From Anaerolineales bacterium (GTDB lineage: Bacteria > Chloroflexota > Anaerolineae > 4572-78 > J111), in the NCBI GenBank assembly GCA_015075405.1, contig JABTUK010000002.1, forward strand, positions 1,178,001 to 1,242,000: DNA of 64,000 nucleotides. Reading direction: 5' to 3'. The translations under genes were made by a program, and so were the position numbers. The notes beneath the pieces were generated by a model. It saw nothing but the letters and a program-made list of their open reading frames with translations. It was not told the DNA's origin and searched no databases. Shown here one piece after another: positions 42,829 through 50,789 of the stretch (positions within the stretch are counted from its first letter, which is position 1; each line of letters begins with the position of its first letter).

Positions 42829-42965
42829 GTTACGGATTTGAATCCGTAACGGTTTTTGCGGACTTAAGTCCGCCGGTTACCCGTGACAGATACATATCTG
42901 TCACGCTCGAAAGTAGCCCGATTGATCGGGCGCAGTTTTGTAGCCCGGCGAGTTCATCGCCGGGC
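42829..42965. repeat. Array of five different short hairpins
   Basis: Five unrelated perfect palindromes stand one after another upstream of the SNF2 gene: GTTACGGATT/AATCCGTAAC (42829-42850), GCGGACTTAAGTCCGC (42858-42873), GTGACAGATA/TATCTGTCAC (42883-42904), GCCCGAT/ATCGGGC (42916-42931) and GCCCGGCGA/TCGCCGGGC (42943-42965). Loops are 0-5 nt. No gene lies here. Confidence 0.9.
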
Positions 42966-43029
42966 GAGCGCCGGAAAACAGGCTGTTATGGGATCATAAT
43001 AGTTGTCATAATAATGTGACATTGTCGAA

Positions 43030-43130
43030 CTACTCACTCCTCATGTCATTGCGAGGCTGTAAGCCGAAGCAATCCCCCATCCCAACTTGGGGATTGCTTC
43101 GCTTCGCTCGCAATGACATCTGAGTAGTTA
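43030..43130. repeat. Palindromic repeat, GTCATTGCGAG variant
   Basis: The same architecture as family A but with different inner words: ACTACTCACTCCTCATGTCATTGCGAG, GCAATCCCC and GGGGATTGC, GCTCGCAATGACATCTGAGTAG. It shares the outer CTACTCA...TGAGTAG ends with family A, so the two are probably mobilised or maintained alike. Confidence 0.9.
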
Positions 43131-43175
43131 TGAAATTATAACATAAATGGGAAAGATGCGGTATTTCGGGGAACT

Positions 43176-43325
43176 TTACCACGCCTGGGCCAGCGTCTTG
43201 CCCTGCTCATAGTGGGCATCCAACTGCGGGCCAAGCAAAATGAGGGCGGTGACCCGGCGGGCCAGGTCACGGAAAAGATGGAGTTCAGGCTGCTGCGGGA
43301 TGTCCAACTTATGGAAATCAAGCAA
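43176..43325 (-). CDS. Possible small protein overlapping the end of the RAD55-like gene
   Basis: A frame without stops that reads LLDFHKLDIPQQPELHLFRD, then LARRVTALILLGPQLDAHYE and QGKTLAQAW, ending at TAA 43176-43178. Its composition looks like real protein. It lacks a convincing ATG, and a TTG near 43325 is possible. It could be a small gene translationally coupled to the ATPase, or a frameshifted tail. Confidence 0.3.
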   Translation of the reverse strand: MLDFHKLDIPQQPELHLFRDLARRVTALILLGPQLDAHYEQGKTLAQAW

Positions 43326-44064
43326 TTCTGTGGGTAGCGCCGGAGAGGATACCTTCGCGGCCGGTGAACGGCTCTTTGATTTTAAGGCCGCCCTTTTGAA
43401 TTTCAAAGCGGCGGATCTCTTTTTGATGGGCGCTGCCGCGCATTTTCATCACGGCGATAGCCCGCTGCATACTGCTGTCTACTTCAACATAGCGGAGCAG
43501 CATGACCGTATCCACCAGGAAGGGCAAAGTGGCCATGCGCCCGCGCTGCACTTCGAGCACATTGACCGCCTCATCCAGCAGCAGCGACGTCATGCCCTCT
43601 CGCTTGAGGGCGTTGACCAGGGTATTGTAAGTATCACGCAACTCCTGGGGGTCTGTCGTCAGCCGTTGAAAGTGGGCCGCGCTGTCAATCACCACCCGCT
43701 CAGGAGCCAGGGTGCGCAACATCGGGGACAAGGGGCTGTCGGGAGATTTGAGGCTGCCTAAAAACACCTCCGGCGAGGTAAACAGAATCCGCAGCAGGCC
43801 GTCTTTCTCCAAAGCTTTCAAATCCCAGCCCAGTTGCAGCGCATCACGGATGAGCGAGGCCGGAAATTCCTCAAACGAAACCATCAGCCCCGGCTGGCCG
43901 GCTTTGATCCCGGCGATCAAAAATTGCAAGCCCAGGGTGGTTTTGCCTACACCGGGCGCGCCGCTAATTAACGAGGCTGAACCAGACAACAGGCCGCCGC
44001 CAACCATCTGGTCCAAATCGGCCGAGCCAAAGGATAATCTTTTTTTAGGTGTCACTGTGGGCAT
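43318..44064 (-). CDS. KaiC/RAD55-like ATPase
   Basis: A single-domain RecA-fold ATPase of 248 aa from the ATG at 44064 (a GTG at 44082 is possible). Walker A is ISGAPGVGKTTLGLQFL. The switch residues follow in MVSFEEFPASLI. Walker B-like RVVIDSAAHF precedes SLLLDEAVNV, and the C-terminal basic segment AVMKMRGSAHQKEIRRFEI is typical of the KaiC group. One domain rather than two means it is not the clock KaiC itself. Single-domain members are signalling or regulatory ATPases of mostly unknown function. No KaiA/B or kinase partner is adjacent. Confidence 0.9.
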   Translation of the reverse strand: MPTVTPKKRLSFGSADLDQMVGGGLLSGSASLISGAPGVGKTTLGLQFLIAGIKAGQPGLMVSFEEFPASLIRDALQLGWDLKALEKDGLLRILFTSPEVFLGSLKSPDSPLSPMLRTLAPERVVIDSAAHFQRLTTDPQELRDTYNTLVNALKREGMTSLLLDEAVNVLEVQRGRMATLPFLVDTVMLLRYVEVDSSMQRAIAVMKMRGSAHQKEIRRFEIQKGGLKIKEPFTGREGILSGATHRIA

Positions 44065-44115
44065 GAATTGACCCTTTCTCACTTTTCAGGATAGGCTGAG
44101 CGTGAGTATTCTACC

Positions 44116-44967
44116 TCAATCATCGCCTAGTTTCAATTGCCAGTTGATGATTTTAATCTGGATGGCGTCGGCGCTGCTGCACGGATTGGGGATGCAGCCC
44201 TTGCGGTCTTTGTCGTTGATATCTACTTCGTCTTCATCATCTAAGGCTTTGCAATGCTTCGGGTTTACGGCGTAGATCGGATCGGTGGTAAATTTAAACT
44301 CTTCGCTGGCGCGCTGCCCATTTTCGACCACATAAGCAAACCAGTTGTGCGATGAGGTAGCCGCCACCTTATTGCTGCCGGGCAGAAGTAAAGCGCCGTA
44401 GCGCCCGTTGCCGTCGGTGCGAACGGTAAACAAACTGCCGGACACACCCAGCTCGCCATACTGAATCTGGACCCCGGCTTTGGGCAAGCCGTCCGGCCCA
44501 TTGACGGTCCCCTTGAGACCCACATCGGCGCAGTTGTTCTCGCTGGAATGAGACGAAACAACATAACCAAACGGGGTGGGGGTGGCGGTGGGCGGCGGCG
44601 GCAGGGTAGGTGGCACACGGGTAGCGGTGTGGCGGTGGGGTGGGGGTCTGGGTAGGGCGGGGGTTTTGGTGGGGGTCGGGGTGCGGGTGTCGGTGGGGGT
44701 TTTGGTAGGGCCGGGGGTGCGGGTGGGGGTGGGGGTCCAGGTGGGCGGGTAGGATTGATCGGGTGTGGCCACAATCACAATTTGGGTAGCTTGGGGTGGT
44801 GGATTTCTCAGGGCAACTTCGGTGGCCCGGCTGGGGCTGAGCGGATTAAACGGAACGTTGGGCTGAATAAAGATGGTGGCATAGCAGAGCACCGACAACA
44901 GGGTCATGCCCATGGTCAGGGCCAACAAAACTGTTGTCCAACGATTGTCTAATCTTTGAGTTGTCAT
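44116..44967 (-). CDS. Membrane-anchored Thr/Pro-stalk surface protein, paralogue 1
   Basis: A protein of 283 aa with an N-terminal membrane helix (VLLALTMGMTLLSVLCYATIF) and the motif NPLSPSRATEVAL just outside. A Pro/Thr stalk (TPTPTRTPGPTKTPTDTRTP) follows. Then comes a domain starting NNCADVGLKGTVNG with a Carboxypeptidase-regulatory-like look (TVRTDGNGRYGALLLPGSNK) and SHNWFAYVVENGQ. It ends with an Asp/Glu-rich piece and a Cys pair (GCIPNPCSSAD). The gene at 45156-46352 is a clear paralogue. Function is unknown. A role at the cell surface is inferred. Confidence 0.75.
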   Translation of the reverse strand: MTTQRLDNRWTTVLLALTMGMTLLSVLCYATIFIQPNVPFNPLSPSRATEVALRNPPPQATQIVIVATPDQSYPPTWTPTPTRTPGPTKTPTDTRTPTPTKTPALPRPPPHRHTATRVPPTLPPPPTATPTPFGYVVSSHSSENNCADVGLKGTVNGPDGLPKAGVQIQYGELGVSGSLFTVRTDGNGRYGALLLPGSNKVAATSSHNWFAYVVENGQRASEEFKFTTDPIYAVNPKHCKALDDEDEVDINDKDRKGCIPNPCSSADAIQIKIINWQLKLGDD

Positions 44968-45050
44968 CTTACTTTACCTCACTGTTTTTAAGCAAGACAC
45001 CTTGTGTCATGTGTCCTACCGCCGAACAACTTCAGTCTGTTACTCAGATA

Positions 45051-45147
45051 TACTCAGTAGATCCAATTTTCGAGGAGTGAGGCAGGCCCACGTGCCGAAC
45101 ACCGCCGCACGTGGGCGTGCTGGCCCCTCAAATTGGGATCCACTGAT
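45051..45147. repeat. Palindromic repeat family C, copy 1
   Basis: TACTCAGTAGATCCAATTTTCGAGGAG on the left, the inner pair CCCACGTGC and GCACGTGGGCGTGC, and CCCCTCAAATTGGGATCCACTGA on the right. A very similar copy lies at 57636-57737. It separates the two paralogous surface-protein genes. Confidence 0.9.
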
Positions 45148-45155
45148 ACTGCTAT

Positions 45156-46352
45156 TTAAGGCAACTCTTCACAGGCAATGCCGTTGCGGTCGGGGTCCAG
45201 GGCATCGGTATTTTTATTGCCGCCGCCGGCAGCATTATAAGCCGCCTGGGCCTGGGCCTGGGTAGCAAAATCGGAACATTGCAGGGTCCGGCCCAGGGGT
45301 AAATCTTCGCAGGCGATGCCGTCTTTATCTCGGTCAAAATCGTAAATATCCACTCGCGGGCCGCCCACAGTCTGGAATAGACGCTGGGCATCGGCCTGGG
45401 TGGGGCAGTCGTTGCAAGTTCGCTCGATTACAAAACTTGCATAGGGGGGGATGCACAAATTGAGGCGGGGAGTCGGGGTAGCCACTCTGACATCCAACTC
45501 TTGCGGTCGAAAGACGACATGCTTGATATTGGTAGCATCTTCACTGGTGCAGGGGTCGGGGATACAGCTACTATTGTCGTTGCCATTGCCACTTCCGTTA
45601 TCATTACCGTTACTATTGTTGTCATTACTATTACTGTTATTGTTATTATTACTACAGCTTTCGCGCGGGTCGGCATACAGCGGATCGGTAGAAAACAGGA
45701 GGGCTTTGCTCACTTTTTGCCCATTCTGGATCAGATAGGCAAACCAGTTATGCGACTTCTGGGAGGCGCCTTTATTGGTGCCGGGAATGAGCGTGACGCC
45801 GTAAAATTCGTGAAACTCGGTTGGTCCGGTTTGGAAGACGCTGCCGCGAACTCCAATTTCGCCATATTCCACTTGAAAACCAGAAATCGGTTCATTGTCC
45901 GTGCCAAAAACCGAATATTTCATTTTGATATTCGCGCAGTTATTTTCGCTTTCGGGGCCGCTTTGAGCCACAAAAGCATAGGGCGGAATTGGGGTAAAGG
46001 TAGGCGGAACGACCCGGGTCGGGGTTCGGGTGAAGGTGGGCGTGCTGGTGGGGGTGTCGGTTTTGGTTGGGGTGGGAGTACGGGTTTCCGTGGCGGTTTT
46101 GGTCGGCGCCGGGGTCGAGGTGGCGCTGGGCGTCCAGGTAGGCGGGTAGGTAGCCACCGGGGGAGGCGTAGAAGTATCAGTTGGCAGACGGGCCAGGCGA
46201 GTGGCGGCAAGAGCGGTAGCGCGATTTGGGCTTAAAGGGTTAAAAAAGACATTGGGGTTTAGAAATATGGTTAGCAAGCACAGCAAGGTTAAAACAATCA
46301 GCCCAATAATCATGGCCAACAAAACGGTGATTAAATTGCCTAAATTCGACAT
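45156..46352 (-). CDS. Membrane-anchored surface protein with two excalibur-type domains, paralogue 2
   Basis: A 398-aa protein starting behind AGGAG. An N-terminal helix (VLLAMIIGLIVLTLLCLLTIF) precedes the motif NPLSPNRATALA and a Thr/Pro stalk. The middle domain (NNCANIKMKYSVFGTDNEPI, KSHNWFAYLIQNGQKVSKAL) is the one shared with the upstream paralogue. A long Asn/Ser/Gly/Asp low-complexity run follows. The C-terminus has two excalibur-like Ca-binding modules, each with a DxDxDGxxCE motif (DFDRDKDGIACEDLP and DPDRNGIACEELP) and paired cysteines. Excalibur domains occur on exported proteins, often near nucleases. No nuclease domain is present here. Confidence 0.8.
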   Translation of the reverse strand: MSNLGNLITVLLAMIIGLIVLTLLCLLTIFLNPNVFFNPLSPNRATALAATRLARLPTDTSTPPPVATYPPTWTPSATSTPAPTKTATETRTPTPTKTDTPTSTPTFTRTPTRVVPPTFTPIPPYAFVAQSGPESENNCANIKMKYSVFGTDNEPISGFQVEYGEIGVRGSVFQTGPTEFHEFYGVTLIPGTNKGASQKSHNWFAYLIQNGQKVSKALLFSTDPLYADPRESCSNNNNNSNSNDNNSNGNDNGSGNGNDNSSCIPDPCTSEDATNIKHVVFRPQELDVRVATPTPRLNLCIPPYASFVIERTCNDCPTQADAQRLFQTVGGPRVDIYDFDRDKDGIACEDLPLGRTLQCSDFATQAQAQAAYNAAGGGNKNTDALDPDRNGIACEELP

Positions 46353-46445
46353 ACACGCTCTCCTGACAAGTTACACGTGGTAAGGTTACAAGTTGGAGGT
46401 TGACACTTGTAACCTTTAACTTTTAACGTTGAACTTTCAACCCGC

Positions 46446-47798
46446 TCACTCTGACGAAATCAAGCGATACATCTCCCGACCCGCTACCTGACCCAGGCCC
46501 ATAAAAACGCCCAGTTCAGGTTGGGTGGTGATTAATTGGTTTGTGGCCTCTAAAAGTTGTTTGCGCCGTTGTTCTTCGGGGTAGTTGGGGTATCGCCCCA
46601 ATTCGCCCGCCAAAATTTCGCGGCGTAATCTTTCCTCGGTGGCCTTGTCAATTCGGGAAAGTTCGGGCAAAGCCACAATCAAATCAGCGTACAAGGCATA
46701 CAAAGTTTCGTAGGTTTTGGTCAAATCAGCCCGAATTTGTTCAGCCTGGGCTTCCCACTCCGGCACCAAACTCAACCCAAAAGCGCCGCGGGCAATTCTG
46801 TATTTGGTTGATAACCATTCGATTTGGGCCAGGGTAATATCTATTTTTCGGGACAGTTGCGCGGCTGCGCTCAACTCCTGGGCATAAAAAGGCAATTTTT
46901 GGGCATCTTCGGCCAGCAGCGCCTCTTTCAGCGCCTCTTTGGCCGATTGAGGAGCATTACCACCTCGCTCCACCAACAGCGCCGCCAACTCTTGCGCCCG
47001 GCTCCAGCGATGAGCTTCGGCCTCTTGCAGCGACAAAGGTAGGGCTATTGTCTCACTGTTTTGCGGCAAAATAACTAACTGCTCGAAATTGCCGGCCAGA
47101 CTCTGGGGCCTGGCGCTAAGATTGAGACTCTGCCGGGCTAACTCTCTGGCTTCGGCCAGCCCATGCTTTTCATAAAGAATTGTATAATCCTTTTGCAACC
47201 GCTCAAACACCCCGCGCCGGTGGGCGCCCTGTAAAAACGGGCTTTTGGCTGCTACCACAAAAGCCTGATCCAAATAAAATTTAGCCCATTCGGGCTGGTT
47301 GAGGGCCATTAATTTTTCGGCGGCCTCGACAAAGACATCCGAGCGCACGGTATCGGCCAGGTTGGGGCTGAGCGTCCCAATCAAACCGGCCATCTGATAA
47401 CAAAACACAGCTTTTTCAGGGTTATTATTAGCCTGATAAGCGTCGCCCAGCAGCAGAAAGTCGCCGGCGCTTTCCTTGTCGGGTAATGTTGGGCGGTACG
47501 CCAGCGCAGCCAACGCCGTTTCGGGCCGGCCTTTACGGATGGCCTCGATAATGACATCCGCCTCTGACACCCCTCCCAGCGAGGCCAGCGCCAAAGCCGG
47601 GTCAATCTCGGTCGGGTCAACCGTATTCAGCGGGGTTCTGCCTCTGATGATTGTACCCCCGCCGGATTGGGCCAAACCAAATTGGCCGGAAAATAGGAAC
47701 GCGCCAACGGCGATCAATAAAATAAACATAATGATTGTTAACGTACTGACGACAATGATTAAACCCAGATAAGGGTTTTTTCGCTTAACCTGTTGCAT
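46446..47798 (-). CDS. Membrane-anchored helical-repeat protein
   Basis: A protein of 450 aa with one N-terminal membrane helix (LGLIIVVSTLTIIMFILLIAVGAFLF). The rest is almost wholly alpha-helical, with TPR-like spacing (DFLLLGDAYQANNNPEKAVF, CYQMAGLIG, LMALNQPEWAKFYLDQAFVV). Tetratricopeptide repeats bind other proteins. The two surface-protein genes downstream on the same strand could be part of the same unit, although each is separated by about 90-190 bp. No enzymatic motif was found. Confidence 0.7.
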   Translation of the reverse strand: MQQVKRKNPYLGLIIVVSTLTIIMFILLIAVGAFLFSGQFGLAQSGGGTIIRGRTPLNTVDPTEIDPALALASLGGVSEADVIIEAIRKGRPETALAALAYRPTLPDKESAGDFLLLGDAYQANNNPEKAVFCYQMAGLIGTLSPNLADTVRSDVFVEAAEKLMALNQPEWAKFYLDQAFVVAAKSPFLQGAHRRGVFERLQKDYTILYEKHGLAEARELARQSLNLSARPQSLAGNFEQLVILPQNSETIALPLSLQEAEAHRWSRAQELAALLVERGGNAPQSAKEALKEALLAEDAQKLPFYAQELSAAAQLSRKIDITLAQIEWLSTKYRIARGAFGLSLVPEWEAQAEQIRADLTKTYETLYALYADLIVALPELSRIDKATEERLRREILAGELGRYPNYPEEQRRKQLLEATNQLITTQPELGVFMGLGQVAGREMYRLISSE

Positions 47799-48130
47799 AG
47801 CGTTTTTGTGAGCTTTCCTCTATGTAAGATAAATACAGCTTTATCCTACCACAAAGATGCTCAAGACGCGAAGAAGCAGCGTAACTCCCACTCCCGGCTC
47901 AAACCAGGCCTGGACTGATCCACAAAGACCATTTACCGCTATATGTTGATAAATTCTTTATCTACTCCACAAGATATAGTAGGCTGGCAGACTTTGCCCA
48001 TATCATTATACCGCTATCTCACCCAATTGGCAATCTGGACGGTAAGATTTTATGTAAATAAAGTGTAATATTTATACGCTCTGTTGTCTCTAATGAGTTT
48101 GATTTTCAAAATCGGTAATCTTGATAATCC
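47799..48130. other. Long divergent intergenic region, no gene seen
   Basis: Together with the repeat at 48132 this forms a 484-bp gap between divergent genes. It is AT-rich on the right, with GTAATATTTATACGC-like -10 candidates near 48065. It also contains the imperfect palindrome TGATTTTCAAAATCGGTAATC near 48100. I see no reading frame or RNA gene I can support. Confidence 0.4.
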
Positions 48131-48131
48131 A

Positions 48132-48185
48132 GGAAGATGGGAAGGCTGGAAGGTTGGTCAATATTTACCAGCCTTCCCATCTTCC
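48132..48185. repeat. GGAAGGCTGGAAGG-type inverted repeat (family F)
   Basis: GGAAGATGGGAAGGCTGG (48132-48149) is perfectly mirrored by CCAGCCTTCCCATCTTCC (48168-48185), an 18-bp stem with an 18-nt loop. Similar words occur near 26.83 and 39.57 kb and inside the ferredoxin-flavoprotein and YfhO genes. Confidence 0.9.
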
Positions 48186-48282
48186 AACCTTCCAAGCTTT
48201 ACCGAATTTTGCTTGCAGTCAAAACTTCATAAGCTTTACGTTTTAACCGGATTATAGTAGAATTGGCCCGCTTTGGAAGCCA

Positions 48283-49116
48283 ATGACTATCTCTATTCGC
48301 CCCGTGACCACAATTGAAGAGTGTCAGGCCATAGAACAGCTCAATATCCAAATCTGGGGCACGGTGGACCGGGATGTCAACCCCAGCCACATTCTGCTGA
48401 TTATCGCCAAAGAAGGCGGCCTGGTACTGTTAGCCCTGGACGATGAGCAGCCCATCGGTTTTTCATTGGGGCTGCTTGGCCTCACCGAGCAGAACCGGCT
48501 CAAAATCGTCTCGCATATGACCGGGGTGCTGCCTCAATATCAGAGCAGCGGGGTTGGTTATCAGTTAAAGTTGGCCCAGCGCCAGGCCGCATTAGCTCGT
48601 GGTTTTGACCTCATCACCTGGACCTTCGACCCGCTGCAAGGTCGGAACGCCTACCTGAATCTCAATAAATTGGGCGTGGTCTGCAACACGTACCTGCGCC
48701 ACCTATACGGCGACATGCCCGACGCGCTCAATCGCGGTATGCCCAGCGACCGCTTTCGGGTAGATTGGTGGATTGCCTCGCCTCATGTGGCCGCACGCCT
48801 GATCCGTCAAACCGGCGCTTCTGAGACCCCAGCTTATCCTCTGATTAACCCCTCTACCCTGTCAGAACATGGCTTCTTGGCTCCTCCCCCCACTTTCGAC
48901 CCGCCCGACTCACCCCTCTGCTTGGTACAAATCCCACCCGATTTTCCCTCTCTCCGCGCCGCTGCTCCCGACCTAACCGTGCGGTGGCGTCTTCACACCC
49001 GCGAGATTTTTGAAGCTTATTTTACTGCCGGTTATACCATTGTTGACCTCCGGCGCGGCGAAAACCGCAATTTTTATTTGCTGCAAAAGGATTGGCAGCC
49101 GGAAAAAGATAAGTAG
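48283..49116 (+). CDS. GNAT-family N-acyltransferase (COG3375-like)
   Basis: A protein of 277 aa. The acyl-CoA-binding core lies at about residues 45-120: LVLLALDDEQPIGFSLGLLG, MTGVLPQYQSSGVGYQLKLA (the QSSGVGYQL loop corresponds to the pyrophosphate-binding Q/RxxGxG/A), ITWTFDPLQGRNAYLNLNKL. The longer C-terminal part is typical of the COG3375 group. It sits 16 bp before a MenC/N-acylamino-acid-racemase-type gene. In several bacteria such pairs succinylate D-amino acids before racemisation. Here this is a context inference. The exact acyl donor and acceptor are unknown. Confidence 0.88.
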   Translation: MTISIRPVTTIEECQAIEQLNIQIWGTVDRDVNPSHILLIIAKEGGLVLLALDDEQPIGFSLGLLGLTEQNRLKIVSHMTGVLPQYQSSGVGYQLKLAQRQAALARGFDLITWTFDPLQGRNAYLNLNKLGVVCNTYLRHLYGDMPDALNRGMPSDRFRVDWWIASPHVAARLIRQTGASETPAYPLINPSTLSEHGFLAPPPTFDPPDSPLCLVQIPPDFPSLRAAAPDLTVRWRLHTREIFEAYFTAGYTIVDLRRGENRNFYLLQKDWQPEKDK

Positions 49117-49132
49117 TTGAGGAATATAACCT

Positions 49133-50242
49133 ATGAAAATCGAACGGATCGAACTGCACCACGTCTCCCAGCCGCTGGTGGCCCCGTTTCGGACCAGCTT
49201 TGGGACGCAGGTGACGCGGCCCTGTATTCTGGTGGCCGTTTACAGCGAGGGCCTGGTGGGCTGGGGCGAGTGCGTCGCCTCGGATGACCCCGGCTACTCC
49301 TATGAAACCATCAGCACCGCCTGGCATATTCTGGGCGACTTCTTGATCCCACCCAACCTGGGCCGGGAAGTGACCACGCCTGAAGATGTGACCGCCCGCT
49401 ACAAAGGCGTGCGCGGCCATCCGATGGCCAAGGCCGGCCTGGAAAATGCCGTTTGGGATTTGTTGGCCCAGGCCAAAGGTGTTCCCCTCTCAGCAATGTT
49501 GGGCGGCCAGCGGGAGCGGGTTGAAGTGGGGGTCAGCATCGGCATTCAACCCAGCCTGGCCGAGCAGCTTGAAAAGGTGGATCAATTCATTGCCCAGGGC
49601 TACCGCCGCGTCAAAATGAAGATCGAGCCGGGCTGGGAGATGAAACCGCTGGCAGCGGTGCGCGAGCGCTACCCGAACCTCAAGCTGATGGCCGATGCCA
49701 ATTCCGCTTTCAGCCTAGCCGACGCGCCCCTGTTCCGCGAGATGGACGCCCTCAATTTGCTGATGATCGAGCAGCCGCTCGACCACGACGACATCGCCGA
49801 CCACGCCAAATTGCAGGCCCAAATCAAAACGCCGCTCTGTCTCGACGAAAGCATCCACTCGCCCGGACACGCCCGCTGGGCCATCGAAATCAACGCCTGC
49901 CGCATCATCAACATGAAGGTCGGGCGTGTCGGTGGTTTTAGCAACGCCCTGGCCATCCACACCCTGTGCCAGGAAGCCGGTATCCCCCTCTGGTGCGGCG
50001 GCATGCTCGAAACCGGGGTGGGCCGGGCGGCCAATCTACATTTGGCCTCGCTGCCCAACTTTACCCTGCCCGGCGACATCTCCGCCACCGACCGCTACTA
50101 TCACGAAGATATTGCCGAGCCGGATTTCAAACTGAATGTCGAGGACTCGACGATTACGGTTCCGACGGGATCGGGGATTGGGGTGAGGGTACTGCCGGAG
50201 CGTCTGGCAAAAGTGAGAGTACGTTACGAAGCATTTGGCTAA
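49133..50242 (+). CDS. menC: o-Succinylbenzoate synthase / N-acylamino acid racemase family
   Basis: An enolase-superfamily enzyme of 369 aa. The acid/base Lys lies in RRVKMKIEPG. The metal ligands are Asp in LMADANSAF, Glu in LLMIEQPLDHDD and Asp in PLCLDESIHS. The second catalytic Lys is in CRIINMKVGRVGG. The start MKIERIELHHVSQPLVAPFR is typical of the MenC type 2/NSAR group. Two activities share this family: making o-succinylbenzoate for menaquinone, and racemising N-succinylamino acids. A quinone role fits the nearby menaquinone-linked respiration. The adjacent GNAT gene fits racemisation. Both may occur. Confidence 0.9.
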   Translation: MKIERIELHHVSQPLVAPFRTSFGTQVTRPCILVAVYSEGLVGWGECVASDDPGYSYETISTAWHILGDFLIPPNLGREVTTPEDVTARYKGVRGHPMAKAGLENAVWDLLAQAKGVPLSAMLGGQRERVEVGVSIGIQPSLAEQLEKVDQFIAQGYRRVKMKIEPGWEMKPLAAVRERYPNLKLMADANSAFSLADAPLFREMDALNLLMIEQPLDHDDIADHAKLQAQIKTPLCLDESIHSPGHARWAIEINACRIINMKVGRVGGFSNALAIHTLCQEAGIPLWCGGMLETGVGRAANLHLASLPNFTLPGDISATDRYYHEDIAEPDFKLNVEDSTITVPTGSGIGVRVLPERLAKVRVRYEAFG

Positions 50243-50340
50243 TCATCACAGATTAAACTCCCCCTCGAAATTCAACCTGTTATGAGACAATGTCCCCTTC
50301 TTGTCGGGAAGATTGTCCTGTTAATGACCAGACCAGGTGG

Positions 50341-50751
50341 CTACTCCAACGTGTCGCGAATACCCCAACCACGCTGTTCGTCAATCAGGTCAAGACGCTG
50401 CGGCGTTAAACTGACCAGTTGGTAGAGGTCATTGCCTAATGCCGATGGAATCTTTGCTGGCAGCAGCTCTGCCCAATCAGATGTAACCGTAACCCTGGCA
50501 AGACCCTGGTAGTGTAGCCAGCACAGGTCGTGGTTCTTGTTAGCGACGACAATGACCAACGTCACCTGGGGATTCTGTTCCAGGTGATAGCTGGCATCGG
50601 CCCAGCGAGGGACAAGGCACTCCACTCTCAGGCCAAGGTTGCGATAGCGTACCGGCGTCGTCCAAATCCCGTCCGAACCAGTGGCGCTGAGAATACCTAC
50701 CCGGTTTTGGGAAAGAAAAGCGATGATTCGCTCACGAAGTTGGTCTTGCAT
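50341..50751 (-). CDS. PNPOx-like flavin-binding-fold protein
   Basis: A 136-aa protein with the split-barrel fold pattern of pyridoxamine 5'-phosphate oxidase relatives: LRERIIAFLSQNRVGILSAT at the start, then WTTPVRYRNLGLRVECLVPR and NPQVTLVIVVANKNHDLCWL, HYQGLARVTV. Such small members bind FMN, heme or F420 and mostly act as reductases. The substrate cannot be told. It converges on menC with a short intergenic hairpin (GACAAT...ATTGTC near 50288-50318) between them. Confidence 0.8.
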   Translation of the reverse strand: MQDQLRERIIAFLSQNRVGILSATGSDGIWTTPVRYRNLGLRVECLVPRWADASYHLEQNPQVTLVIVVANKNHDLCWLHYQGLARVTVTSDWAELLPAKIPSALGNDLYQLVSLTPQRLDLIDEQRGWGIRDTLE

Positions 50752-50789
50752 AACCCGATCCCGGAATAGCCTTCTTACCAGGTACGGCG

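Noticed and set aside
46541..46837. 98-aa plus-strand frame within the helical-repeat gene
   Set aside because: It is a shadow of the minus-strand gene, whose N-terminal membrane helix and helical pattern are coherent.
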